Counted from the first letter of the stretch, positions 12,725-27,200 are shown. The stretch: 64,000 bases of DNA from Bullera alba (GCA_001600095.1 BCIX01000002.1:1426001-1490000); one strand, 5' to 3'. Translations and numbers: made by a program. The notes: a model not told the origin generated them from the letters alone.

Positions 12725-12980
12725 AATGGACGGATCCGTCTTTGACGGTGAGCGAGAGGATCTTTCAGTGTCTTCACCTGGGTAAATTACGCATTATAGC
12801 AAGGTTTTTCATTTTCATACATTCAATCACAGATGGTTGTCATATTGCGATACGATGCAACGAGCATGTACAATACTAGTACCCGAGCGGCCATGACGCT
12901 GTTCTGCAGACTGCTTAATGGAGGCCGGGCCGTGGCTGGCCGTGGACACAGGTAGACAAGGGTAGACACAGCTACTTGTA

Positions 12981-12997
12981 GGTGGAGACCCTCCACC
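12981..12997. repeat. Perfect 7-bp inverted repeat with 3-nt loop
   Basis: GGTGGAG at 12981-12987 and CTCCACC at 12991-12997 form a tight hairpin about 260 bp past the NIK1 stop, immediately followed by another AGGTGGAG copy. It could lie in the 3' UTR. No function is shown. Confidence 0.5.
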
Positions 12998-13400
12998 AGG
13001 TGGAGGAAATAGTACTTCGATCGATTCGGGAGCTCGGAGCGGCTGCCTGAATTTGCTCCGGCGCCGGTTTCTTCGGGACCAGGAATAGGCTCTTGCCTGC
13101 TCTTGCCAGCACTTGCTGGCCTGATCTCATCAGCATATCCTCCGACAAGGCAGCCGACCGAAGAACTAGTATCGTCTCGCATTTAGTTCTTCAGCTCATC
13201 TCAGCTCGACGGAACTCGAATTCCGCTTGCTTCGAGGTCGTCGAGGCTTTCAAAGGGCTTCGAGCAGGCCTCAGCTTCCTCTGCTTATCGATTCCCGGAC
13301 TCAAACGGACTCCCAAATTGGAGGTTTCTATCAGGTTTCTACAACGCCCAGGCACGCCGCCTAGCTTCCCGATCCCTGAGTTTTAAGCTTACGATGGCCC

Positions 13401-13447
13401 GGCTCCTCCCGGCTCTGCCGGGCTCTGCCCTGCTCTGCCTGGCTGCT
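13401..13447. repeat. 10-bp imperfect tandem repeat (GGCTCTGCCC-like)
   Basis: Nearly five consecutive units of about 10 bp related to GGCTCTGCCC, with one or two substitutions per unit. It lies in non-coding DNA, is GC-rich, and is probably a minisatellite-like expansion. Confidence 0.7.
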
Positions 13448-14955
13448 CAGTAATCCAAAGCTTTCCGAGGCGGGGTAGTTCAGGGAATCCTTCTTAATCC
13501 TTCCTCCATTCTCCTCACTCGACCGGGCGGGGGATCTAAGCCCAGAGATCTAATTAACTCCAGCACTCAGGAGCTTGCTTCCTGCCGCAGCTGAAACTGT
13601 AGCAAGTAACCATCGGTGTCCGGCAGGGCCGGAGGAAACTCGCTGAATCAGAATAATGTGTCGTTTGCGAGAGAAGGTTGGAAGTACAGTGGTTGGACGC
13701 GAACTGCACCGACAGATATCCACGGCCTCCACTTCTAAGGTCGATCGGGAAGAGTAGCCGACTCGGTGTGAAATCAGTTGGTGAAAATCGGTACCACAAG
13801 ATGGAGGAAGCGACTCTCCTGAGTGGTTAGCAATCGCATCGGAAGTATAAGTACTGTCTAGCACTGACGGTGTCCGAACTTCCCTACAGGTAGTGCAGGG
13901 CCTGGTGTCCTATCCAGAATTCACCGCTCTGAACAGCTCCAGACCTATCCAGACCTCTCTGGAGTATCATCCCGCCAAGTGGAAACGGAACAACTAGGCT
14001 CGAATAGCTCGCATCCGGATCTACGGAAAGAGAGATCATCCATGCCTGTTATCGCACTACTCTACTTTTGAACAGAGTTGAACGACCATTTACACTCAGC
14101 CCTACTCAGCCAAGTTCACCCACCCGATCGGAAACACTGCGCCACTATTGTCGAGGTACGGAGCCGTGTGTTCAACTCCGGTGAGGTACCGGCCTACACG
14201 CTCCTACACGCTCCTAGACGACAATTGGTTTGCAAAGGTACCCCCTTTGCACCGCAGCCAGCGGCAGCCGAAAGGAGTCGGGGACAGGCACCATCAGCGA
14301 TAATTCAGGCGTTAGGATTCAGAGCGTGACCCCGCAGATCTCATCGTGCTTCGCTCGACTTTGCTTCACTGGTGAGCAGCAGACGACCACCTGCCATCCT
14401 TTCACACACCTGCTCGACCAGGCTCGACCTCGACGACCATCACATGAACCCACAACAACGACCGTCGTACACTCAGTTACAACCCTCGAGACGGGATCCC
14501 GTCAAATCCTGAGGTCACAGGCACGCTGGTCAACGCCGTTTTTCGACACACAGCGAACAGAGCGCAACCTGCGCCACCGCCGATCCCCCGTCGACCACCA
14601 TTCGACTCGCTCAGAGAGGTACATGGGCTACGACTTAGTATAATACTTGGCCCGACCCGAGGTGCTGTCGATTCTCCCATCAGCCCAACGCGTTTGAGCT
14701 AGTCAACAACACTAGTAAATCCAGCTAAAAGCAAGGAAAGCAGCTTGGTCAGTACACATTGGCGTGTGTCACCTCGACGCTAACTCGATCGCACTTGGCA
14801 GAGAGCTGACTAGTGACTTGTCATAGTGGAGGAGATAAGAGAGCATCGCTGGGATCGAGTGAGACAAACGGCGACGGTTACAAATGCAATACACAATCAA
14901 AGACAACCGAGAACTCCTCCTAGCCTAACAAGCAACAATAATCGAATCAACCGTC

Positions 14956-17814
14956 ATGCAAGTTCCTACCACCCCCATCTTCTTCCTCGACAACCCATAT
15001 CCCTTCACCCCGACTACCGCCACTTTCCCTACCGCCAATACGCAGTATGTTATGCCTGCTCAAGACGTAGAGAGCCCCCTGGTCCACCAGCATTTTGGCT
15101 CCGGCTCAAGCTTGGGTCAAGCGCCCTCACTAGTCTCCACCCGATGGAGCACAGACGAGAATGCCGCCGATGATGCGGATAGGGGGGGTGAAGGGTCGAT
15201 CGAGAAGCAGGAGGCTACGGATTCCAATGGTGGCAAAAGCATGGCCAAGTCCGAGGACATGTCGAGGAGTGGAAGCTCGAACAGCTCGCCCCGCGAAGAC
15301 GAGGACGTCATGTTGCCGAGCCCAATGAAGAAGCCAAGAATCACATTACCCAGAGGTCGGGCTTGTGTTTCCTGCAGGTGAGCGAAAATCTATGGAGTGC
15401 CCTTGAGTGTGCTAATATTGATATCAGGAATCGTAAACTGTCAGTTGATCGAGATATCAATAATTCGATGACTGACTGCCCATGGCAACAGAAAATGCAC
15501 GGGTGAGAATCCCTGTAGCAATTGCATCAAAGGTCAAAGCGACTGCCGGTTCGAAGAGGTGACCCGGAAGAAACCAAGGAACCAACTTCTCGAGGAGCGT
15601 GTTGGTGCGTCACATTGCCCGATACGAATACTGCCTTGCTGACTAACTCTCGCAGCGGAACTGGAAGCTATCATGATCCTGAGAGGAGAGGCTCTTCCTC
15701 CCACCGAGCTCAGAGGCTTGCCACCTCATCCCAGTCTGGAAGAGTCCAGCATCACCGAATATCCCATTACTTCCTCGTCCTCGACTATACGCTTGCCTAA
15801 GCGGTCTGCGGCGATGAAGGGGTCCAGGCGGATTTCGTCGACCAGTAGCATACCTTCGGTGAGGGACCGGGTCAGCCACTCGCCGGCCTCCAGCGTGCCC
15901 ATAGTTGGCAATCAACCTCCCTCGTATCCCTTCGGCCTGCACCACGACATTCCGCCCAATATGGCGTCCATGAACACCCTCAGTGGCGATATCCGACCCA
16001 ACTCCGCACTCGAGCTCGCCTTGATCAACTTGGTGTTGCCACATACGCCATTCCTCCTTTTGCCTCTGCATCCGGGTCGATTTCTAGCACTACTTTCTCT
16101 CCCAATCTCGAATCCTCAGCGGCCACACCCAGCACTGTTGTACATCCTGTTCTCAGAAGCAGCTACCATCCTGGAGCAGAACCTGCCCACTCCGATACTT
16201 CCTCCTCAGCATTCCCTTCCATTTGGACAATCGTACTCGCCCCCGATATCTCCGTTCTCCCAGCCGATGGATCTGGAATGGCTTTCTCAAAACGTTAAGG
16301 GCACAAGTCTTCAGCTTCTCGAAAGGGCCAGACGCGAGCTCGACATTGGCATACGGGGCGTCGACAGACCGTTCGACCTCTTGCGAGCTTCGATAGGAAT
16401 CGCTAGAAAGCTATATAGCTTGGGACGTTTCATCGAGGGTTGGAACATTCCAGTATCGAGGTTGCTCATCTCGTGTGGATTGCACCGACAAACTGGAACC
16501 TTGATGCCCCCACATCCCCATCCTCCTCATCATATCTCCTTGAACGATCCTGTCGGACATTCACGACCCGGGTCATCGTCTTCAGATCAGCCAATCGATA
16601 TGGCCAGTCTACCACAACCTTTCGCCCCCGCACATCGGTATATCACCACCCATAGCAACGTTCCTGGTGGTGGTGCACCTGAGTTCCCTGTTCTTCGCAT
16701 GAGACCCGTCATCTTGCCTCCCTGCAGGGATGAGATCGATCTCGCTGAACGGGTGGCGACTTTTTGGGCAGCCAAGCAGCAAGATTGGGAATCTGGCTGT
16801 GGCTGGGGATGGACGACCAGTCTGGCGGACGACGAGTGCACTACCATGTGGCCATGGGGCTATGGGGGTGCAGAAGTGAGTGGGCCTGGGGCGGAAGCGG
16901 GGACATGAGGCTGACTGCAGGATAGGTGTGTCCACCACATCTCATCGGACAATTCTACGGCATCCGTGACCTGCATGATCCGACCAGTCCAATGCACCAA
17001 ACTCCCCCTCTAGACACGACATATGTGCTTGCCATCAAGTCGCTAGCTCTGTTACATCGTGCAAGCCGGTGAGTCCGACTCGGACAGATGTGGCGTGTGA
17101 CTATCGCTAAATGAGAACAGTCTCTTCGATCTTCCTCTCGGGTCTTTGCCTGATCCCGTCACCAAGACGACGAGCCACGTCGCACCCCTCGAAGCGATCC
17201 AAGCGGTCGACGTGGCAATACGCACCTTTCGCAAGCGGATTGCCCCAGCGCTTCAGGACATTCCCCTTCGGCATCCTTCCCGGGCGAACCGAGCGTCCCC
17301 CCAATCGACGCCAAATGGGGATGGGGCGAACTCCTACAGCGGCACGGACGATCCATGGTGGATCATGTTGCACTCCAACCTCTATGTAGCAGAAATGCTC
17401 ATGTGGAAGGAGATGTCCAACTACCAGCGACAGGTGTACGAGTCTGCTGTCAGTTGCGCCAGGGCCTTGGTCACCCTGGCCCAAAAGGTCAAGCCCGAGA
17501 GCTGGGCACATGTCGGTGAGTGATACTCCGATTCTCCCTGTATTCCACTTCCACTGACCCCCATTGAACCAGATATGATTGTCGCATTCGACATTTCCAT
17601 CGCGGCGAGATTCCTCAACAAGGAATCTCAGAGACTGACCGCGGCGGGACAGCTGCCAGCTGCGGGGATGGCGTCGGGCGAGGCGGAGATCTTGAGAACG
17701 ATCCTGGGCAGAGACTACGCCAGGTATCTCCCCATGGCGGGTCTCCACTCGCTGATCATCCAGCGAGTCCGAGAGGGGTGGCCGGAGAAGGAGGGAGAGT
17801 ACGAGAGGGTCTGA
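14956..17814 (+). CDS. Zn2Cys6 fungal transcription factor, 848 aa
   Basis: Seven exons: 14956-15377, 15428-15439, 15492-15604, 15656-16875, 16926-17068, 17121-17515 and 17573-17814; the total is in frame. The Cys spacing CX2CX6CX5CX2CX6C (CVSCRNRKLKC, then CTGENPCSNC and IKGQSDC) at about residues 138-162 is a canonical Gal4-type binuclear zinc cluster that binds DNA. It is built across three exons, one only 12 nt long. Upstream is an acidic Ser-rich segment and a basic MKKPRITLPRGR stretch. The C-terminal half has the look of the fungal transcription factor middle homology region: RVATFWAAKQQDW, TTSLADDECTTMWP and the following helices. It should act in the nucleus. The target pathway cannot be told from sequence, and neighbouring genes give no hint. 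Confidence 0.9.
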
Positions 17815-18225
17815 TGGTGTGAGTCTTGAGAGACCCCTATAATGATAGCATTAATCGAGAGTCGAGATTGACTGCCCAGAGAAACCTGTCGGACCGTAGA
17901 GTTGTATCATATACTTGCATTCTTCCCATCAGCATTGTAGCATGTGACGAGCATGGAGATGGTTGCGATAGCGCACCAGCAGACAGACCATCAGGAGAAG
18001 TAGAGCAGACAGCAGCAGCTGCTGCCCATCGACTTTCGGTTACGTAATTGCCACGTGGTCATGACGTTCCATAACTACTTGCCCAAGTTCAGTTAGCCTC
18101 AACAGCATCTGGCATGGCCGCCAGCGAAGGATGCGAGATCCTTGCTTTGATCACTTGCCATCCACTACAGACTCTTCTAGCATTCTGGACCCGACACCAG
18201 ACAGGCGGCTGCGACTCAACACAAG
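17815..18225 (+). promoter_or_regulatory. VPS13 upstream region
   Basis: About 0.4 kb between the Zn2Cys6 stop and the VPS13 ATG on the same strand. It holds a perfect CACGTG E-box at 18052-18057, 169 bp before the ATG. No gene was seen here. Confidence 0.4.
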
Positions 18226-21200
18226 ATGCAGGCGCTCAAAGACGTCGCATTGAGGCTTCTCAATGTCTACGTGTCGCCTTATGTGGAGAATCTGAATGCG
18301 CATGATCTCTCGGTGTCCGTCTTTGGCGGTATGTCCAGGATCCTTTGACCGAATCACTATGCTCAAAGCTGACGACATTGTGATCTTCGCTCTCCTTAGG
18401 AAACTTGCAGTTCCATGGTCTGCACCTGAAGAAGTCACTGCTGGAACGGTTCGGCTTACCGGTTGAGATTGTGGCTGGAGATATTGGCAGTCTATCAGTC
18501 TCGATACCATGGACTCAGCTCAAGACGCAGCCTGTAAAGATATCAATAGACGATGTCTATGTTCTTGCGAGAGTTAGACCGCCGGGAAAGGTCGATCCGG
18601 AAGAGGACGAGAGGGTGGAACAGGCTACAAAGCAGGAAAAGCTGAGGAGTGCAGAGGCTGTGGACAGTGCGGCCAGTCAAGTAGGCACCCAGGGTGCCAA
18701 CGATGAAGGTGAGTCAGGATGGTGGTGGTATGTGATGCCAATGATGGCTAATCATTGCACGCAGCCAAGCAAACCTACGTTGGAGCGATCATCTCCAAGG
18801 TCGTCGACAATGTCCAGGTTAGGGTTAAGAACATTCACGTCAGATACGAAGACGGTACCAGCGCATCCGATGTGAGCTATGCGACTGTCCACAAGACATA
18901 TTGCTGAGTACTCTTTTAGCACCCCTTTGCTGCTGGTATCACCCTGTCCGAGTTCACAGCCATATCGACCGATTCAAACTGGCTTGAAGCGTTCATCCAG
19001 GACAGCGTACACGGTGTACATAAAGTAAACAACCTTCATTTCGGCTGCGACTCCCGCTAACGCTCCATTTCTAGCTCGTCAAGCTTGGCGCTCTTTCTGT
19101 ATACTTTGATACGGACACGGGTAGTCTGGACAAGGGGCCTGAAGATCGTCAGGGCACGCTGGATGCTCTGAAGACCATGCTCGAGGGATCTCCACCTCAT
19201 CAGCACATTCTGAAACCCGTAACTGGAGAAGCAAGAGTAAGCTGACTCACTCTTCTCAAGCATCCCAGCTTATAGTATCTTAGGTGATCCTCAACAAGTC
19301 CATGTCATCGGAGACACCTAAAGTCGACGCTCAGGTCATCTTCGACGAGATCGGAGTCGTGTTCGATCGAGACCAGTATCGAGACGCGCTGTCAGTGGTG
19401 GACGTTTTCCACTTTTACCGAAGGACCCATCAATATCACAAGTTCCGACCGCCCGAGGAGGAGTTTGATGCCAACCCAGCGAAAGCTCGGCTGAAGTTTG
19501 CTCTGAATGCAATCAGCTCGGAGATACATGAGAGGCATCGAAGATGGACGTGGGAGTACATGAAGGAAAGGAGAGACACGAGGAAGGCTTATGTCGAGAT
19601 TTATGCCAGAAAGCTGGCCTTGACAGAGGGCAAACAGTTATCCTCTCAGGTAAGTCCTTGCTGTAGTAACCGACACTGACTTTGTCAGGACACTACCGAT
19701 CTTGCCGACATGGAAACCGCCTTGAAATACGAGGATATCCGATTCTTCAGATCTGTTGCTCGAGCCCAAGCGAAGAAGGATGCTGCCACGAGGAAAAAGC
19801 TGCGAGCAGAGCAAGAAGCGAATCAACCTCAGCGGCAGACATGGGGCGAGTGGCTGTGGGGTGTCCCCAAAGACGAAGATGCAGCCGGGATGTCAGAGCA
19901 GCAAAAGAAGGAACTGGACGATATCATCGACTACGACGCCGCCGCAGCTGAAGCGAATATCGGCTCGACACCCAAGGACTTCATGAAAGCACGAGTGTCA
20001 GCCAAGCTGCAGAAAGGATCGTTCGTCTTACGAACCGACCCTCATGGCAAATCCAGCGATATTATCGCTCTGGTCTTCGACTCATTCTCTGCGGATGCCC
20101 TTCAACTCACAGAATCAGTCTCCGGAAAGATCGCTCTCGGCGGCTTCAGAGTCTACGACGGCACTACTTCCGACTCGCTATACCCTCAAATTGTCAGAGT
20201 GAAGGATATCGAGATGGGAGAGAAGGGACCCAGCAGACAGCAGTCGCTTGAAGTTGGGGGGACGGAAGGCGCCATCGCGGATCTCTCTCAGCAGACGGAC
20301 CAAGAGGCGGATCCATTCTTTGTCATGGAAGTCGAACAGAACCCCCTCGATGGTCACGCCGATAGCGCAGTCCAGATCAGAATGCGTCACTTGGAGATCA
20401 TCTATCACAAGGGATATGTTGAGGCTGTGGTAGCTTTCTTCAAACCCCCGGCCAGTCAATTGGAATCGATTGGAGCGCTACTGGATGCTGCTGGACAGAC
20501 GCTGGACGGCATCAGGAAGGAGACAAGAGCGGGTCTGGAGTTCGCGCTGGAACAGCACAAAGTGGGTCCGGGAATTGCGCGCATCTGCAACCTTACTGAC
20601 CTCGTTCACAGACAGTTGACATTCGGGTAGACATGAACGCCCCAATTATCATCATTCCGATGGAGTGAGTGAACGTATGCACAAAGAATCGAGCTCTCAC
20701 TGACACTCTTCGTAGCATCAAAGTCAAGGACTCGCAGGCACTTGTTCTCGACGCCGGTCACATCTCTGTCAAGAGTAAACTCGCCGATAAAGATCAATTG
20801 AAGGATATCCAGAGCAAGCGAGGCAGACAATATAGCGACGAAGACTTCAAACAGCTCGAGGATCTCATGTACGACAAGCTGTCCCTCAAGCTGGAGTTCA
20901 CGCAGGTCAGTCCTTCTTCTGACAAAACGCTCCAGAGCTGACCATAATTCAGCTACTCATGGGCCCAAATGTTGAGACATGTATGGCAGCTATCGAGAAG
21001 CCACATCACTCCGGCCAACCTGAGCTTCACATCCTGGAACGCATCAACATGTCCTTCACAGTGCAGAATGCAATCGTGAACGCTCCCAATATTACGAGGT
21101 TCAAGATAGCGGGAGATCTCCCGGAGTTGCAAGTCAACTTTTCTGATAAGAAGTACAGTAAGTTACAAAGATGACCGCTGAGCTATGGCTGACCCGAGCA

Positions 21201-24200
21201 GAGAACCTGATGAAGTTCATCGACGTCGCGATCCCCAAATTCGGCGATGACGAGCCAGACAACTCGCCGCAAAGGATCGCTCCGCCGACGCAAAGCCGGT
21301 CCTACCGCCCCAAACCGGTCGAGGAGTATGTCTTGGACGACAATCGATCAGTGGTATCCACTGCCCTGGACGACAGAGAGGATGCCGACTCCAACGATGG
21401 CAAGGGTACAGACCAATTCTACGAAGCAAGAGATGACACCACTGAGGTGAGTTGCGACCTGTATGCTGACAGTGTCAAATCCCCTGCTGACAATGCGGAT
21501 CAGACTCAGCGGAGAGCGCTTCAGCAAGTCACTTTCGAATTTTCGTTCTCGGTTGGAAAACTGCAGACGTCGTTGTTCAAGTCGACATCCCCGACAACGG
21601 AGAAGGCCCTAGCCAACGCCACGCTCGAAGGCTTCGGTTTGACGTTCGGCCTGCGGCAGTACGATATGTCGGTGGACCTGTTCCTGCGATCCCTCACTTT
21701 GGCCATGGTGGAACAGGGCAAAGTCAGACGGCCTCTTTTATCATCAGCGAAAGACGACGCCGCCCATACCGACTTCAAGCTGCTCAAAGTCCGGTACAAG
21801 CGGGTACAAAAGGTCTCGCCAGAATTCATGACCGTACACGAAGGTGTCGACCAGGCAATCGATGTCGATTTTTCCACCTTCGACATTACCGTTGCTCCGG
21901 AACCTATTTTGGCTCTGTACGACTTTGTCATGACCACCTTCGTCCCCAAAGACGAGGTACCTGCAGAGCAGGCACGACAAAAGCAAATTGATCAAGGCAA
22001 GACAGAACACAATCTGGAGCATGTTGAAAAGCAAGACGACGTCGAGGCGCCGAAGTCGACCGACAAAATTCGGGTTCGAGTCAAGTTGACCAGTGTGGAA
22101 GGTGAGTGCTCGAGTCTGGAATGCGCGCTTATCTCGTCGTAGTCTCGCTCGAAAACAACGAGAATCGATTTGCAGTCCTATCACTGAAGGCTGCCGATGT
22201 CGCGTTGCTGCTTCGTGCGGGGACCTTGAGGATTGGAGCTCGACTGGGTAACCTCTCCTTGGAGGATGTCACGGATGAGATCGTGGCAGTGCCGGCGTTC
22301 AAGCAGCTTCTCAGTATCGACGGAGACGAACTGGCCGACTTCAGTTACGAGACCTACGATCCTACCGAGAAGGAGACTTTCCCTGGTTATAACTCGGCGG
22401 TCAACCTCCGAGCTGGATCCCTCAGATTCACCTTCATGGAGAAACCAGTGCACGATCTGTACGCATTCGCGCTCAAGTTTGCCCAAATGAAGGCCATCTA
22501 CGATGCTGCAAGTCAAGCCGCGGTCCAAAAGGCAAGCGAGGTCACGAGGATGCATTACGACGTGGTCGTCAACACCCCCATCATCGTGCTGCCCCGTGAT
22601 GGAAGCTCATCGCCGGATGTCCTGGTCCTACGATTGGGAGAGATCGTCGCCAAAAACAACTACCTCGGCGACCCAAATGACACCAGTACAATCGAGGCAA
22701 GTCTGCGCGGTATCAACGTGGCAAGCGAGATCACAGTGGGCGACAAGAAGGCGAAAGTCCAAATGATCGACAACGTGGCGATTACCGCAAACATCAAGCA
22801 GGTCGCCTCGGCTTCCTCGCGTGGACAGCCTGGCCATGCGGATACCAAGGTAAGTTCACCCGCGATTATGAGAAAGGAGACCCACTGACATGTTTGACCT
22901 TAGATTACAACCGATATGAGTGACGTCAAATTGTCCCTCTCGCAGAGGCAATACCTGCTCCTCATCGGGATCATGCAGTCGCTCCCGAGGGCTTTGTCGG
23001 TATCGAGCGAGGAGATCGAGTCTCCGCCCGATACGCCGACGACGGCTTCTGTTCCCCCAACACCACTAAGCGAAAAAGCTCAGTCGGAGGCCGGTGTGGA
23101 TCTCGAGCCAGAGTTGTCAGTCACCAAATCTTCGGCTGCAGGCGGGTCCGGTCCTTGGACGACTCTCGACCTCGATTTCTCGGTCAACTCGATCGCGCTG
23201 GAGCTATATGCCGTGGACGCGCACGAGCACGATGACTTCAAGAATAACAGCATTGCGAGATTTGCGCTAGAGAAGACTCATGCTGGAATGAAGCAACTCT
23301 CCGATGGATCTATGGAAGCCAACTTTTCCCTCAAAACGCTGTCATTCGCCAATACTCGATCGGGGAACAGCGTCTTCCGGGACATCATCCCAACTGCCAG
23401 TCATGACGGCAACCAGATGTGAGTTTCAGCATGTTGTGCAATACTGACATATCTCAGTATGGTCCAGTACACCGTTTCTGGAGGCTCCGACAAGTCGGCC
23501 CTTGCTATTGTCACTGTCGATTCTCCAAGGGTGATCCTCGCGGTCGACCCTCTAGAAGCTCTTTTGGAATTCGCCATGAGTCCATTCAAGCAGCAGCCTA
23601 CCTCCACTCAGACAGCACAAATCGAGGATGGCGACCCCTCAGCGGATGTTGTCGAAGGCCCCAGACAGGCTGGATCACTCGCATTCAGAGTTGAGATTAT
23701 TGACTCTACCGTCATTGTCCTTGCCAACGACTCGGATTCTCGCTCTCAAGCTATACACCTGAATGTCAAGGAGGTCCTGGTGTCTCAACAGAGCGTTCTC
23801 GCGGTCAAGGTCGACAAGTTGGGAATGTCATTCGGCCGGATGGATCGACCCAACGACCGTGTCAGATTCCTGGACGAACTCAACGTCGCGTTCTCTTTGG
23901 ATACTCGTCGAAGGGGTTCGCAACAGATGACGAGCTTCGAGGTCGACATTCCCGATCCAGTCATCTTCAGAGCGTCCTACACCGACATCATGCTGATAGT
24001 GGACATCATCAACAAGGCATCTGCTGCGGCAACAAGAGCTAGTGGCACAAAGGCCGATGAGCCAGCCGCACATGGCAGGCGAGAGAGTCTAGCCACCGAC
24101 GGCATGACAGTCTCGACTTCGACCGCACTTGCGCTGCCCGACAAGACGAGTACCCGCAGGTCGTCTATTAGCAAAAGGCGACGCAGCTCTGTCGACAAGT

Positions 24201-27200
24201 CCAAGGTCATCATTTCAAAGGAGCAGGTAAGTAGATAAACTCTGTTTGGGTATGGGAAGCTAACAATGATTCAGCTTAAAGCCCGCGTCAATGGCTTCCA
24301 GTTCGTGCTCGTGGGTGACCTACAAGAATTGCCATTTGTGCACATGTCCACCAACGAGTTCGAGATTGCCGTTAACGATTGGTCTGGTGACGTGAGTAGC
24401 GTGATTTCCAGCGACCAGCCCTTTCTGACTTGCATTGCAGCTTAAAGTGGCCACATCGATAACTACTGCCATCCGCTACTTCAACTTGACCAACTCGCAC
24501 TTTGAGCCTCTCATGGACCCATGGCGGTTCGATCTCAAGGTAAGCCAAGTTCATACCAAGTTAGCTTTGGGCATACTGACGCTTGTAGATGAACCGTACG
24601 TCCGCGGGACCGGACAGCAATCCAATCAGCGTGCGACTATCTGCAGCTGAAAGGCTCGAGCTCAACGTCACCTCCGCTTTCATCGAGCTTGCGATCACTA
24701 CAGCAACGGTCTGGTCCCGAGAGGCAGACAGGATCAAAGAAGGACGAGGGAGCGATGCGCCATTCAAGGTCCGCAATAGAACCGGAATGCAGATTGCAGT
24801 CTGGGGAGAGCAACGAGACTTGACAAGGTCGATCAAGCACAAGAAGTATCTCGATGATGGAGCAGAGGTTCCTTGGCGCTTCGAGGATCGAAAAGAGACG
24901 CGAGATGTGAGTGCGGTCCTGCGAAAGTCATATCAGTGGCTGATCGTTTCTAGAACATCTCGGCTGTGCGACACAACTCGCTCGGATTCGCGATCGAGGA
25001 TTCGAAGTGGGAAGCCCTGAGAAGCATATCTGTCGATAAAGAGGGCGACCATATTCTGTACCTCCGACCGAAGGACGAGAACAAGGTCATCCATCAACTG
25101 ATGTGCGAAATCCGCTTGGAGCACAACATCAAGATCATAACCTTCCGATCAACGCTCAACGTCGAGAACAAGACGAGTCTGCCGGTCGAGATGATAGTTG
25201 TTGACGCCCATGGGAAGGCTGCGACTGGTGCTTTGAGGATCGATCCCGGCGAGGCCTGCCCAATTCCTCTGAGAGATGCGTATGAGAAGCGATTCCGTCT
25301 GCGCCCACTCCGTAAGTCGTCTTCTACCCCTTAAGTTGTCCCTTACTGATCAGACTAGGTGGCTTTGGTTTCGATTACGGGTGGTCGATGCCCTTGCACT
25401 GGCGACAGCTGGTTCAGAGGCCAATCAGGCCAGTCAGCTGCAAACACCAGACACCAAAGGAGCCGGCATTCTACTTCCAAGCCGAAGCGAAGTTCGATGC
25501 CAAAGATCCGGTAGCCAGAATGTATCCCCGCATGAGCCTCACCTTGCGTGCGCCGGTGGAACTGGAGAATTTGCTCCCATACGACATTCAATTCCGGATA
25601 CACGACAAGAACACCGGTCTCAGCTCGAGCAACTTCCTGGTCAAAGGTGGTTCAAGTCCAATCCACACGGTCGAATTGTCGCATCTCCTGCTACTCAGCG
25701 TCGCCCCTGAGGATACCAACTTGAAGCAAAGCGATTATGCCATTATCAACACAGACGATCCGGAGCTACCTATCGAGGACCACTTCCACCTTGCCGACGA
25801 GCAAGGCTTAAAGTTGATGCTCAAGCTGCACTACTTTACCTTCCCGGACTCTGGAGGCGCCTTCAAGGTCCAAGTGTACAGCCCCTACGTCTTTATTAAC
25901 AAGACTGGACTTCCGTTCGACCTGGCAGCCAAAACTTGGACTGGAGGACAAAAGCCGGTAGCCGGTAGCGACCTCTTTGCAAACGATCACAACCGAGATG
26001 GCCCAACGCCATTCATGTTCGGCTATCCAAACGAAGATCGAAGAAACAGGCTGTTCCTCAAAGTCGCCGACTCGAAATGGTCTCAACCGCTTTCCTTCCA
26101 GACGGTTGCTGCGGACATGCAGATTGTCGCACAGTCAGCATCCGGCACCAGCGACTACTATGTTGGCCTGTCTTACGCCGAGGGTTTGGGCAAGTACAAA
26201 TTGACCAAAGTCATCACGATCGCGCCCAGGTTCTTGGTCAAGAACATGTTCTCGTACGCCCTCAAGATCCGTCAACATAGTACCCAGAAGGTGATCGATC
26301 TCGCGCCAGGGGATAGGGCTCCTCTGCACTCGTTACAGAGCCGAGCGCCACCACAGCTCGCCATGGCGCTGGATGACGCCGGTCTGAAGTGGTGAGTCCC
26401 GGAAAGTAGGATGTAACAATAGCTCACGTTCTATAGGTCGGCTCCGTTCAACATCTCTGATATTGGCCGTACCAATGTGACTCTGGAGAGAAACACGAGC
26501 AGGGGTAGCAAGACGTACTTGATGAGAGTGGAAACTCACATCGAGGGCTCCAGCATCTTCCTGTACATCTCCAGGGAGACCGATCCTTGGCCAATTCGAA
26601 TCAAGAACGACACGAACATGCAGTTCGAGTTCCAACAAGCTGTGAGTGTTACCTGAAGATCCTGCGCCCGTATGCTGACATGCTTTAGGAGGACGATTCG
26701 GTGAATGATGGGTACTCGCTTCGTAAACTGGAGCCACACAGCACCGCCGAGTACACTTGGGATGCGCCAACAGCGAAGAACAAGCGTATACGACTCAGTG
26801 CCGATGGCGTCCCACTCCCGAGGACGATCGACACCATGGCCATTGGTGTCCAGCCACCGATCAAGATCGCTCCCCGCCAAGCCGGGAAGCGGTCTACCAC
26901 CATTTCTCTGGATATCCAAGCAGACGGCAACTCGCAAGTCATTGTCATATCACCTTACAACGAGGATACGAGTGTCTACAAGCCCGCTCGAAAGGGAGCA
27001 CCCGGCGGTGTCAGGCGCTCCGACAGCACGGACAGCTTGGCGACTGCGGCATTTGAGACTGTATCCGTCAGCGAAAAGGCCGGTCTCACGATCACCGTCG
27101 AGCTGGAAGGAATCGGTATCTCGGTCGTGACCAAGAAGCCAGACGAACTCATGTACTTGTCCCTACGGGGATTGAAATTGGGCTACTCCGACTATCCCCA

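Larger units (their letters stand above)
12725..14955. other. Long intergenic region between NIK1 and the Zn2Cys6 gene
   Basis: About 2.2 kb with no convincing gene on either strand: the open frames are short, lack domains and do not join through introns. It contains the NIK1 3' UTR, a small perfect hairpin at 12981-12997, a 10-bp imperfect tandem repeat around 13401-13447, a short 10-bp duplication near 14194-14215, and presumably the long leader or promoter of the transcription factor. A non-coding RNA cannot be excluded from sequence alone. Confidence 0.45.
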
